Below, one piece after another: positions 44,088 through 52,214 of a DNA stretch of 64,000 nucleotides (position 1 is its first letter; each line of letters opens with the position of its first letter). The notes under the pieces are model-generated. The model ran no database searches. It saw nothing but the letters and a program-made list of their open reading frames with translations, and had not been told where the DNA came from. The position numbers were made by a program, and so were the translations under genes. The stretch spans positions 87,489 to 151,488 of the forward strand of contig CAKPAI010000004.1 in NCBI GenBank assembly GCA_934133005.1, read 5' to 3'. This stretch comes from an uncultured Clostridia bacterium. GTDB lineage: Bacteria; Bacillota; Clostridia; TANB77; CAG-508.

Positions 44088-44653
44088 AGATCATGTTCGG
44101 AGGAATATTATATTTATTAAAGAAACTAAAAGTAGATAATATTTTAATTGGAAAACAGTTTGAAAAAAACACTAATTATATGGAATTTTTGAATATTACT
44201 AAAGGCAAAAATGTAAAAGTTCTAATTGCTGGAGAAAAAATAAATTTAACAAATACTGTAAGAATAACTGTATTATGGCCGGACAAAAGTAGTAAAATAA
44301 CTGAAAATTCAATCAATAATAATGCTCTAGTATTTAAATTAGAAACATTGAAAAAAACAATTTTATTTACAGGTGATATTGAAGAAGAAACAGAGAATGT
44401 TCTGGTTCAAAAATATAAAAATACTAAAAGTCTGAAATCAGATATATTAAAAGTTGCTCATCATGGTTCAAAGAGTTCATCAATTCAGGAATTCTTGGAT
44501 TTAGTACAACCTCAAATTGCATTAATTGGAGTAGGAAAAGATAATAAATATGGACATCCAGATAATAACACTATAGAAAAACTTGAAAAAATGAACTGTA
44601 AAATTTATAGAACAGATGAAATGGGAGAGATTGTGCTTTTTCCTTTTTGTTGA
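44088..44653 (+). pseudogene. ComEC C-terminal metallo-beta-lactamase fragment
   Basis: About 190 codons encode the last part of a ComEC beta-lactamase domain. They run from FGGILYLLKKLKVDNILIGK through NNNALVFKLETLKKTILFTG, KVAHHGSKSS and IALIGVGKDNKYGHP to IYRTDEMGEIVL. It aligns from the DH region onward with the 3' end of the intact comEC at 33760. The upstream part, including the HxDxDH motif, is missing, and there is no start codon with a binding site. It is the displaced 3' end of a comEC gene or a remnant of a paralogue. Confidence 0.8.
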
Positions 44654-44678
44654 CTAAATTTGATTTTTATAGTATTAT
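44650..44678 (+). promoter_or_regulatory. Sigma-A promoter of the ClpE-like gene
   Basis: TTGACT (44650-44655), 17-base spacer, TATTAT (44673-44678). It overlaps the stop codon of the comEC fragment. No CtsR-type heptad repeat was seen near it. Confidence 0.7.
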
Positions 44679-44725
44679 ATAAAAGTACAAAAGTAGAATT
44701 TTGAAATTTATACAAGATAGGAGAA

Positions 44726-47056
44726 ATGAACAAGAATATGTTATGTTCAATTTGTAACGAGAACCCAGCAGTAATCTTTGTTAATAAAAAGGACGAAAAA
44801 GGTGAAAGTAAAACTGTTGGATATTGCATGAAATGCGCTAAAGAACAGGGAATAAATCCGATTGAAAATATAAAGAAAAATACTAATTTAACGGACGAAG
44901 AGTTAAAAGACGTTGCTAGCAAATTAGATCAAATGTTAAAAGGATTGGCTATAAATATAAAAGCTATTGATGAAGAAGAACTAAATAATCTTATGAACCA
45001 AGAAAATATAGACACCAATAATGAAGATGGAATAAATGCGCTTGGCTCAATATTTGATAATATGTTTGAAAATAGTGAAAGTAATGAAGAAAATGAAGGC
45101 GGAAGTAAAAAAACAAAAACAAAGCCAAAAACTTCAAAAAAGAAAAAAGCATTAGATGCATATGGAACTAATTTAACATTAAAGGCAAAAAATAACCAAT
45201 TAGATAGAGTTATTGGCAGAGATCAAGAAATAGAAAGAATGATTCAAATATTAAATAGACGTTCTAAAAACAATCCATGTTTGATAGGAGAACCTGGAGT
45301 TGGAAAAACAGCGATAGCACAAGCGCTAGCGATTAGAATTGCAGAAGGAAATGTACCTGCCAAGCTATTAAATAAAGAGGTATATTTATTAGATATGACT
45401 TCTGTTGTAGCTGGAACTCAATTTAGAGGTCAATTTGAAGCTAGAATGAAAAGCATCATAGAAGAATGTAAGCTATTTGGTAATATAATTTTAGTAATTG
45501 ATGAAATTCATTCTATAATTGGTGCTGGAGATGCAGAACATGGAACAAGTGCTGCAAATATATTAAAGCCTGCGTTAACAAATGGTGAAATTCAATTAAT
45601 TGGAACAACGACACTAAGTGAGTACAGAAAGTATATAGAAAAAGACGCAGCACTAGAACGTAGATTTCAACCAGTAAAGGTAGAAGAGCCAAGTGAAAGT
45701 GATACTATTGAAATAATAAAAGGAATAAAGCAGTACTATGAAAATTACCATCATGTAAAAATATCTAATGAAGTAATTGAAAAGACTGTTAGCATGTCTG
45801 AAAAGTATATTCACGATAGATTTTTACCAGATAAAGCAATTGATATTTTAGATGAAGCATGTTCAAAGATAAATTTAAATGATAAGGATTTATATAATTT
45901 AGAAGTACTAAATACTAAGTTAAAAGAGATTCAAAGCCAAAAAGAAGAAGCTGCAGGTGCAGATTCTACAGAAGATTATCAAAGAGCTGCCGAACTAAAA
46001 ACACAAGAATGTAATTTATTAGAGCAAATTGAAAATCTAAAGGCTAGAATGAAACCTACTGAAGTTACGGTTCAAGATATTGCAAATGTAATAGAGAGCT
46101 GGACTAAAATCCCGGTAAATAAAATAACTGAAGAAGAAACTAAGAAACTACTAAACTTAGAAAATAATTTGCATAACAGAGTAATTGGACAAAATGAAGC
46201 AGTAGAAGCTGTATCAAGAGCAATTAGAAGATCAAGAGCAGGATTAAAAAGTACAAAGCGCCCACCATCATTCATATTTGTAGGACCAACCGGAGTTGGA
46301 AAAACTGAACTTGCGAAAGCAGTTGCTTATGAAATATTTGGTAGTGAAAAGTCAATTATTAGGTTTGACATGTCTGAATATATGGAGAGTAATTCAGTTG
46401 CAAAATTAATTGGAGCACCTCCAGGATATGTTGGATATGATGAAGCAGGACAGTTAACTGATAAAGTAAAAAGAAATCCGTATTCAATTGTTTTATTTGA
46501 TGAAATTGAAAAAGCAAATAGTGATGTATTTAATATTTTATTACAAATATTAGATGATGGAAGATTAACTGATTCACAAGGAAATACAGTAAGCTTTGAA
46601 AATACTATTATAATAATGACATCAAATGCAGGCTCTAATATAAATACAAATTCAATTGGGTTTGGTGCAACATCTGAAGCTAATAAAAATAGAACACTTT
46701 CAGCATTAAAAGATATTTTTAGACCAGAATTTTTGAACAGAATTGATGAAATAGTTGTTTTTGATAGTCTAACATCTGAACAATTAATGAAAATTGTAGA
46801 GCTAATGTTATTTGATACTCAAAAAGTTTTAAATGACAGAAATATTAAATTATTAGTAGATACAGATGTGAAAAATTATTTACTAGAAAAAGGTACAGAT
46901 GTAAAATATGGAGCAAGACCATTAAGAAGGGCAGTTCAAAGATATATAGAAGATGAACTTGTAGATATGATTTTGAGAGGGGATCTTCAAAATGGTGAGC
47001 AAGTAGAAGCTACAATGGATAAAGAAAAAAATAAAGTGAAATTTACAGTTATATAG
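44726..47056 (+). CDS. ATP-dependent Clp protease ATP-binding subunit, ClpE-like
   Basis: A 776-residue AAA+ protein. The N-terminus carries two CXXC pairs (CSICNENP and YCMKCAKE), the zinc finger found in ClpE. AAA domain 1 has GEPGVGKTA, and domain 2 has GPTGVGKTE with LFDEIEKA. A UVR-like helical insert (about 385-440) lies between. Such proteins unfold substrates for ClpP. The start could be 44726 or ATG 44738. The AGGAG site is two bases from the first and 14 from the second; neither spacing is ideal. It begins right after the comEC fragment. Confidence 0.9.
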   Translation: MNKNMLCSICNENPAVIFVNKKDEKGESKTVGYCMKCAKEQGINPIENIKKNTNLTDEELKDVASKLDQMLKGLAINIKAIDEEELNNLMNQENIDTNNEDGINALGSIFDNMFENSESNEENEGGSKKTKTKPKTSKKKKALDAYGTNLTLKAKNNQLDRVIGRDQEIERMIQILNRRSKNNPCLIGEPGVGKTAIAQALAIRIAEGNVPAKLLNKEVYLLDMTSVVAGTQFRGQFEARMKSIIEECKLFGNIILVIDEIHSIIGAGDAEHGTSAANILKPALTNGEIQLIGTTTLSEYRKYIEKDAALERRFQPVKVEEPSESDTIEIIKGIKQYYENYHHVKISNEVIEKTVSMSEKYIHDRFLPDKAIDILDEACSKINLNDKDLYNLEVLNTKLKEIQSQKEEAAGADSTEDYQRAAELKTQECNLLEQIENLKARMKPTEVTVQDIANVIESWTKIPVNKITEEETKKLLNLENNLHNRVIGQNEAVEAVSRAIRRSRAGLKSTKRPPSFIFVGPTGVGKTELAKAVAYEIFGSEKSIIRFDMSEYMESNSVAKLIGAPPGYVGYDEAGQLTDKVKRNPYSIVLFDEIEKANSDVFNILLQILDDGRLTDSQGNTVSFENTIIIMTSNAGSNINTNSIGFGATSEANKNRTLSALKDIFRPEFLNRIDEIVVFDSLTSEQLMKIVELMLFDTQKVLNDRNIKLLVDTDVKNYLLEKGTDVKYGARPLRRAVQRYIEDELVDMILRGDLQNGEQVEATMDKEKNKVKFTVI

Positions 47057-47078
47057 AAATATATGGAGGAAGAAAAGA

Positions 47079-47651
47079 GTGTTTAAACAAATACCAAATA
47101 TTCTAACAATGTGTAGATTTGCACTAATACCATTTGTGTTTGGTGCAATTTTGCAACGTGATTATGTAGCAGCATTTGTATTTTTAACAATATCAGGAAT
47201 AACAGATGTGTTAGATGGAGTGATTGCAAGAAAGTTTAATTTTGTAACAAATTTTGGAAAATTGATAGACCCACTTGCCGATAAGGCAACTCAAATAGCA
47301 ACATTAATAGCATTAACTTATATAGGAATAATTCCTACGTGGATACTAGTAATAGTATTTTTAAAAGAACTAGTAATGGTTGCGGGAGCATCATTTTTGT
47401 ATGGAAAAAAATTAGTCGTATCAAGTAGATGGTATGGCAAACTTGCAACTGTAACATTCTATATTGCAGTAGTGGCATCACTTATAGTAAATGAGTTTAA
47501 TTTGCCAGTACATGCAGATATATATATTTACTATGTAGCTCTTGTACTAACAATTTTTGCATTAATTATGTATTTCATAGAATTTTATAAAAAAGGCTAT
47601 GTAAATAAAGAAGAACTTAGTGCTAAGGATAAAGAAATAATTGGAAAATAG
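47079..47651 (+). CDS. pgsA: CDP-diacylglycerol-glycerol-3-phosphate 3-phosphatidyltransferase
   Basis: A 190-residue membrane enzyme starting with GTG after ATGGAGGAAG. The CDP-alcohol phosphatidyltransferase motif is complete: DVLDGVIARKF, then NFGKLIDPLADK, matching DGxxAR...GxxxDxxxD. Four to five membrane helices surround it. It makes phosphatidylglycerophosphate, the precursor of phosphatidylglycerol and cardiolipin. A 23-base gap after the ClpE-like gene suggests co-transcription. Confidence 0.93.
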   Translation: MFKQIPNILTMCRFALIPFVFGAILQRDYVAAFVFLTISGITDVLDGVIARKFNFVTNFGKLIDPLADKATQIATLIALTYIGIIPTWILVIVFLKELVMVAGASFLYGKKLVVSSRWYGKLATVTFYIAVVASLIVNEFNLPVHADIYIYYVALVLTIFALIMYFIEFYKKGYVNKEELSAKDKEIIGK

Positions 47652-47705
47652 AAAAAGACGGATAAAGTATTTTGAAAAGCAAAATATTTTATCCGTTTAT
47701 TTTAT
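47652..47705. terminator. Bidirectional terminator, 17-bp stem
   Basis: ACGGATAAAGTATTTTG (47658-47674) pairs with CAAAATATTTTATCCGT (47680-47696) with one G-U; A-run on the left and T-run on the right, serving pgsA and the convergent gene. Confidence 0.9.
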
Positions 47706-48295
47706 TCAAAATCTTCTAAGAATGAATTAAGATTATCCTTGCCAAAAATAGTAACACCGCTGGATAAATTTTTTCTATCTCCTTCAGTAAGATATTTAGT
47801 TAAAATTTCAGTCTTTTTTAGCATATTTGAATTATTTAAAGGGTCAATCGAATATATAGCAATATAACCATCTAAATCTTTAGCAAGGTAATGTTCTCCA
47901 CAATAATCTGAAATATTTTTTGAAAGTTCTACATCTGCTGAGGTAAATTTTGAAATTGTCCAATCACTATATAATTTTGAGAAATCTTCTAAAGTTAAAT
48001 TTACTAAATCATTAGAAATTCTTTCTGTATCTTTTATATTATGCCCGCATGTTGTGTAGTGCTTTGTAAAAGTAATTTTACAATTTGGTGACAATTTTAT
48101 ATTTGATGAGTTTACTGAAATTATAGTATTTTCATAATTATTAGTAAATTCATTAGTAATGAGATTATTATTTAATGTATTTTCTTGTTCTGTATTTGAA
48201 ACAGTGTTAGGTTTATTTATTAAAATAATAATGCTAATTAAAGCAATAAATAAAATAGTAAATAATATAATCGAAATATAGATAGATTTTTTCAT
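47702..48295 (-). CDS. BofC-like forespore regulator protein
   Basis: A 197-residue protein with an N-terminal membrane helix or signal (residues 4-27), an Asn/Thr-rich linker and a C-terminal domain (about 70-195). The latter has a TCGH motif, LTLEDFSKLYSDWTISKF, and SDYCGEHYLAKDLDGYIAIY. This fits BofC-type proteins, which in Bacillus act in the forespore-to-mother-cell signal that controls SigK processing. No clear ribosome binding site is visible at this ATG. The call rests on motif resemblance; moderate certainty. Confidence 0.65.
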   Translation of the reverse strand: MKKSIYISIILFTILFIALISIIILINKPNTVSNTEQENTLNNNLITNEFTNNYENTIISVNSSNIKLSPNCKITFTKHYTTCGHNIKDTERISNDLVNLTLEDFSKLYSDWTISKFTSADVELSKNISDYCGEHYLAKDLDGYIAIYSIDPLNNSNMLKKTEILTKYLTEGDRKNLSSGVTIFGKDNLNSFLEDFE

Positions 48296-48400
48296 AACTT
48301 ATACCATAACTACAAAAGTAGCCTTTCTTATATTTGGTAATAGTATTTACTAAAAAATAGAAAATATACAAAATAACGCATGAAGATTAGCATCAAATAA

Positions 48401-48429
48401 TTGAAATTTAAACGGTTGAGTGATATAAT
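48401..48429 (+). promoter_or_regulatory. Sigma-A promoter of the DUF4163/DUF3298 gene
   Basis: TTGAAA (48401-48406), 17-base spacer, TATAAT (48424-48429). Confidence 0.75.
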
Positions 48430-48458
48430 TAACCCAAAATGAATAAAGGTGATAAAAA

Positions 48459-49289
48459 ATGGAACAAACACAAAGAAAAATAATGTATATAGCAATATCT
48501 GTATTTTGCATATTTGCTGTTTTAGCAGCAGTAGTCGAACAAGTAAGTTTATCTAGTGTTGGAAAAAATAACACAGTAAAGAATGAGGAAGTAGCTCAAG
48601 TAACGCAAGAAGATTTAAAAAAAGACTTTAACTCTATGTTTGATAATGAGATACATTACAATAATTATGATACAAGTAGTATTGCTAAGCAAATTGAAAG
48701 TGAAGAAATTGTGTATTCAGCATATGACATAGAAGAAAGTAAACAAGATTGCTATGAAGTAGATATACACTTACCAGTGGTAAATATAAATAATAATGTA
48801 GCAGCAGGATTTAATCAGATTACACAAGAAGTATTTGCTAATAAAGCAACAGAAGTTCTAAATAATGAGACAAATTCAACTATAATATACAGTGTAAACT
48901 ATACAGGATTTGTAAGTGGAGATGTACTATCTGTAATATTAAAATCAACACTTAAAGAGCCTAATAATGCACAAAGAGTAATTGTAAAAACTTATAATTA
49001 TAATTTAAAAACATCAGAGGAAGTATCTATTTTTGATGCTATGAGTATAAAAGGAATATCTCAAGATGATGTAAAAGCAAAAATAAGAGTACAAATTGTA
49101 AATGCAATAAAAGAAGCAAAAGCAATTGAAGCATCAGGTTATGGAACATATACAAGAAATGCGGATGATAGCATTTATGATGTAAAAAATATATCAGAGT
49201 TTTTCTTTAGAGAAGATGGTACATTATATATTGTGTATGCTTATGGAAATAATAATTATACATCAGAATTAGATATAATACAAATATAA
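48459..49289 (+). CDS. Membrane-anchored DUF4163/DUF3298 protein
   Basis: A 276-residue protein with an N-terminal helix (about 8-28), a linker, and an extracellular region. The order is that of a DUF4163 domain (about 75-165; VDIHLPVVNI, IYSVNYTGFVSGDVLSVIL) followed by a DUF3298-type domain (about 170-276; TYNYNLKTSEEVSIFDAM, FFFREDGTLYIVYAYG). The same pair occurs in RsiV and PdaC, which bind lysozyme or peptidoglycan. No sigma factor gene is adjacent here, so an RsiV role is not supported. Wall binding is an inference. Confidence 0.75.
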   Translation: MEQTQRKIMYIAISVFCIFAVLAAVVEQVSLSSVGKNNTVKNEEVAQVTQEDLKKDFNSMFDNEIHYNNYDTSSIAKQIESEEIVYSAYDIEESKQDCYEVDIHLPVVNINNNVAAGFNQITQEVFANKATEVLNNETNSTIIYSVNYTGFVSGDVLSVILKSTLKEPNNAQRVIVKTYNYNLKTSEEVSIFDAMSIKGISQDDVKAKIRVQIVNAIKEAKAIEASGYGTYTRNADDSIYDVKNISEFFFREDGTLYIVYAYGNNNYTSELDIIQI

Positions 49290-49314
49290 AATTAGCAGAG
49301 CTGTAGGAGGAGTT

Positions 49315-51273
49315 ATGTCAAAACATTTACTAATAACAGAAAAACCGTCTGTAGCTACTGAATTTGCAAAAGTACTAAAGTTAAATGGACCAAGAAATGA
49401 TGGATACATAGAAGCAGGAGACTGGGTTGTTACTTGGTGTTATGGTCATTTAGTTACAATGTCTTATCCAGAAAAGTATGATGAAAAACTAAAATTTTGG
49501 AGACTAGATACATTACCATTTATCCCTGAAGAGTACAAATATGAAGTAATTCCAAATGCACAAAAACAATTTAATATTGTTTCTAATCTATTAAAAAGAG
49601 AAGATATTGACTGTATTTATGTTGCAACTGACTCTGGACGAGAAGGAGAATATATATATAGATTAGTTGAACAGATGTCTGGTGGAAAGCAGAAGGATAG
49701 AAAAAGAGTATGGATAGATTCTCAAACTGAAGAAGAAATTAAAAGAGGGATAACAGAGGCAAAAGAACTAGAGGAATATGATAGCTTGTCAGATGCTGCC
49801 TATTTAAGAGCAAAAGAAGACTATCTTATTGGGATAAACTTTTCTAGAATGTTATCTATAATTTATGGAAGAAGAGTAGCTAAACAATTAAACGAAGAGA
49901 AAATCTCTATTTCGGTAGGCAGAGTAATGACTTGTGTTTTAGGAATGGTTGTATCAAGAGAAAGAGAAATACGAAATTTTGTTAAAATACCATACTATAA
50001 AATTGTAGGCGAATTTGGCAAAGATGATGGAAAAAGTTTTAAAGCAGAATGGAAAGTAACAGAAAATTCTTCAAAAAAGGATTCGATAAAATTATACAAC
50101 GAAAATGGTTTCAAAAAAGAGGCTGATGCAAAAGAATTCATATTGGAGTTAAAGGATAAAAAAGCAGTAGTAAAAGAAATAAAAAAGTCTAAGCAAAAAG
50201 AAAATGCACCATTATTGTTTAATTTAGCAGAAATTCAAAATGAATGTAGTAAAAGATTTAAAATAAAACCGGATGAAACTTTAGATGTTATTCAAAATCT
50301 TTATGAAAAAAAGTTAGTTACATATCCTAGAACTGATGCAAGAGTAATATCAACTGCTGTTGCAAAAGTAATAAATCAAAATTTAAATGGCCTTGCAAAA
50401 GGATTCAAAGATGATGAAATTCAAGGTTATTTAAAAAAGATGCAAGAAGAAAAGTATTCAACTAACTTGCTAAAAACAAAATATGTAAATGATAGTAAAA
50501 TAACTGATCATTATGCACTAATACCGACAGGACAGGGATTTGAAAATTATCAAGGACTACAAGAGCTAGAAAAAAATGTGTATAAGCTAATTGTAAAAAG
50601 ATTTATTGCAATATTTTATCCACCAGCGGAATATAGTAAAGTAAATGCAACTATTGAAGTACAAAATGAAAAATTTAGCGAAGAATTTGGAACAAGTGGA
50701 AAAGTATGTTTAAATCAAGGATATTTAGAAGTACTAAGAGGAAAACAATCCACAATTTCTGCACAAAATGTGGAAAATAGTGTAGAAGATGAAGAATCAA
50801 GTGATAATTTAACAATCTTAGCAGAGTTAAAAAAAGGACAAGAAATACAAGTAAAAAATTACGAAATAAAAGAAGCTCAAACAAATCCTCCTACAAGATA
50901 TAATTCGGGTTCAATAGTTTTAGCAATGGAAAATGCAGGAAAGTTGATAGAGGATGAGGAATTAAGGGAACAAATAAAAGGAGCTGGGATTGGAACAAGC
51001 GCTACAAGAGCTGAAATTATAAAAAAATTAGAAAAAATAGGACATATTCAAATTAATTCTAAAACACAAATAATAACGCCTACTCAAAAGGGAGAAGTTA
51101 TATATGATATTATAAATATGTCTATGCCAGATATGCTAAATCCTAAATTAACTGCAAGTTGGGAGAAGGGGCTTGATATGGTAGCAAAAAAAGAAATAAA
51201 TTCAACAGAATTTATGGAAAAGTTAGAAAAATATATTCATGCAAAGTTTAATAAATTAGTTGTAAAATATTAA
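49315..51273 (+). CDS. topB: DNA topoisomerase III
   Basis: A 652-residue type IA topoisomerase. It has a Toprim N-terminus (LLITEKPSVATEFAK), ATDSGREGEYIYR, and the catalytic Tyr337 in VTYPRTDAR. The C-terminal half contains NPPTRYNSGSIVLAMENAG and GIGTSATRAEI. There are no C-terminal zinc fingers, as is usual for TopB. Topoisomerase III decatenates replicating chromosomes. It starts with ATG after TAGGAGGAG. The copy lies outside the mobile element and seems chromosomal, though many conjugative elements carry close relatives. Confidence 0.93.
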   Translation: MSKHLLITEKPSVATEFAKVLKLNGPRNDGYIEAGDWVVTWCYGHLVTMSYPEKYDEKLKFWRLDTLPFIPEEYKYEVIPNAQKQFNIVSNLLKREDIDCIYVATDSGREGEYIYRLVEQMSGGKQKDRKRVWIDSQTEEEIKRGITEAKELEEYDSLSDAAYLRAKEDYLIGINFSRMLSIIYGRRVAKQLNEEKISISVGRVMTCVLGMVVSREREIRNFVKIPYYKIVGEFGKDDGKSFKAEWKVTENSSKKDSIKLYNENGFKKEADAKEFILELKDKKAVVKEIKKSKQKENAPLLFNLAEIQNECSKRFKIKPDETLDVIQNLYEKKLVTYPRTDARVISTAVAKVINQNLNGLAKGFKDDEIQGYLKKMQEEKYSTNLLKTKYVNDSKITDHYALIPTGQGFENYQGLQELEKNVYKLIVKRFIAIFYPPAEYSKVNATIEVQNEKFSEEFGTSGKVCLNQGYLEVLRGKQSTISAQNVENSVEDEESSDNLTILAELKKGQEIQVKNYEIKEAQTNPPTRYNSGSIVLAMENAGKLIEDEELREQIKGAGIGTSATRAEIIKKLEKIGHIQINSKTQIITPTQKGEVIYDIINMSMPDMLNPKLTASWEKGLDMVAKKEINSTEFMEKLEKYIHAKFNKLVVKY

Positions 51274-51285
51274 GGAATAGAGGTA

Positions 51286-52146
51286 ATGCTTATGAAAATT
51301 GGCTTAGCTTTAGCCGGTGGAGGTGTAAAAGGCGCCGGACATATAGGAGTAATAAAAGCTCTAGAAGAAAATGGAATAGAAGTTGGATATATAGGAGGAA
51401 CTAGCATAGGAAGTATTGTAGCCAGCCTTTATGCAATGGGATATACAACTGATGAAATGTTAAAGTTATTTAAGTATTTTGCAAGAGATATAATGAAGGT
51501 AGACTTCAAAAGTTATTTTTCATCAGTGCGTGAAAGTAAAAAAATTATAAGTTATGGTTTCATATCTGGTGAAAATATTGAGCTTGCAATAGAAGAATGT
51601 GCTAGGTTAAAAAATATAAAAAAACTTCAAGATTTAAAATATCCAATTGTAATGCCTACAGTTGATATAAAAGAGAATAAGAAATATGTATCCACAAACC
51701 ACGAAAATGATGAAAAATTTCCAAGTGATACATACTTAAATGAAATAAGTATTGGAAAAGCTGTGCGTGCAAGTGCAAGTTATCCTGGTGTATTTGCTCC
51801 AACAATATACAAAGGACATAAATTTGTAGATGGAGGAATAATTGACAATTTGCCAGCACATGAAGTAAGAAAACTTGGTGCTGAAAAAGTATTATCAGTT
51901 AGATTTAGTTCTAAAAATACAACTGACCCTAAAAACTTAATTGAAGTTGGATTTAAGGCAGTAGATTTATTATTTGATCAAAGAACTGCTGCAGAGGTTG
52001 AAAATTCAGATTTAACTTTAACATTGGACTTAGAAGAAGCAAGTGTATTTAATATAAAGAAGATAGATTATTGTTATAATCAAGGTTATGCATGTGCAAT
52101 GGAGAATATGGTAAAGATAAAAGAAATATTTAAAGATGAAAAATAA
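51286..52146 (+). CDS. Patatin-like phospholipase
   Basis: A 286-residue protein with the patatin oxyanion loop GGGVKGAGHIG, the nucleophile Ser40 in GGTSIGS and Asp182 in the DGGIIDN motif, which make the Ser-Asp dyad. No signal peptide is visible; it probably acts inside the cell on phospholipids. It follows topB by 12 bases. An ATG at 51292 is an equally possible start. Confidence 0.9.
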   Translation: MLMKIGLALAGGGVKGAGHIGVIKALEENGIEVGYIGGTSIGSIVASLYAMGYTTDEMLKLFKYFARDIMKVDFKSYFSSVRESKKIISYGFISGENIELAIEECARLKNIKKLQDLKYPIVMPTVDIKENKKYVSTNHENDEKFPSDTYLNEISIGKAVRASASYPGVFAPTIYKGHKFVDGGIIDNLPAHEVRKLGAEKVLSVRFSSKNTTDPKNLIEVGFKAVDLLFDQRTAAEVENSDLTLTLDLEEASVFNIKKIDYCYNQGYACAMENMVKIKEIFKDEK

Positions 52147-52150
52147 TATA

Positions 52151-52191
52151 TTTATAAAAGAAAACCCCGGAGATAAGTTTTATCTCCGGGG
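52151..52191 (-). terminator. GC-rich terminator of the G/C-biased gene
   Basis: Perfect twelve-base-pair stem, CCCCGGAGATAA paired with TTATCTCCGGGG. On the reverse strand it is followed by TTTTCTTTTATAAA. It is far richer in G/C than other terminators in the window; it may also end topB-patatin transcription. Confidence 0.85.
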
Positions 52192-52214
52192 CGCTGTGGT
52201 ATTTTGGCTTAGCC

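Noticed and set aside
48459..49289. RsiV-type anti-sigma factor
   Set aside because: Domain order fits DUF4163/DUF3298, but no sigma factor gene is adjacent.
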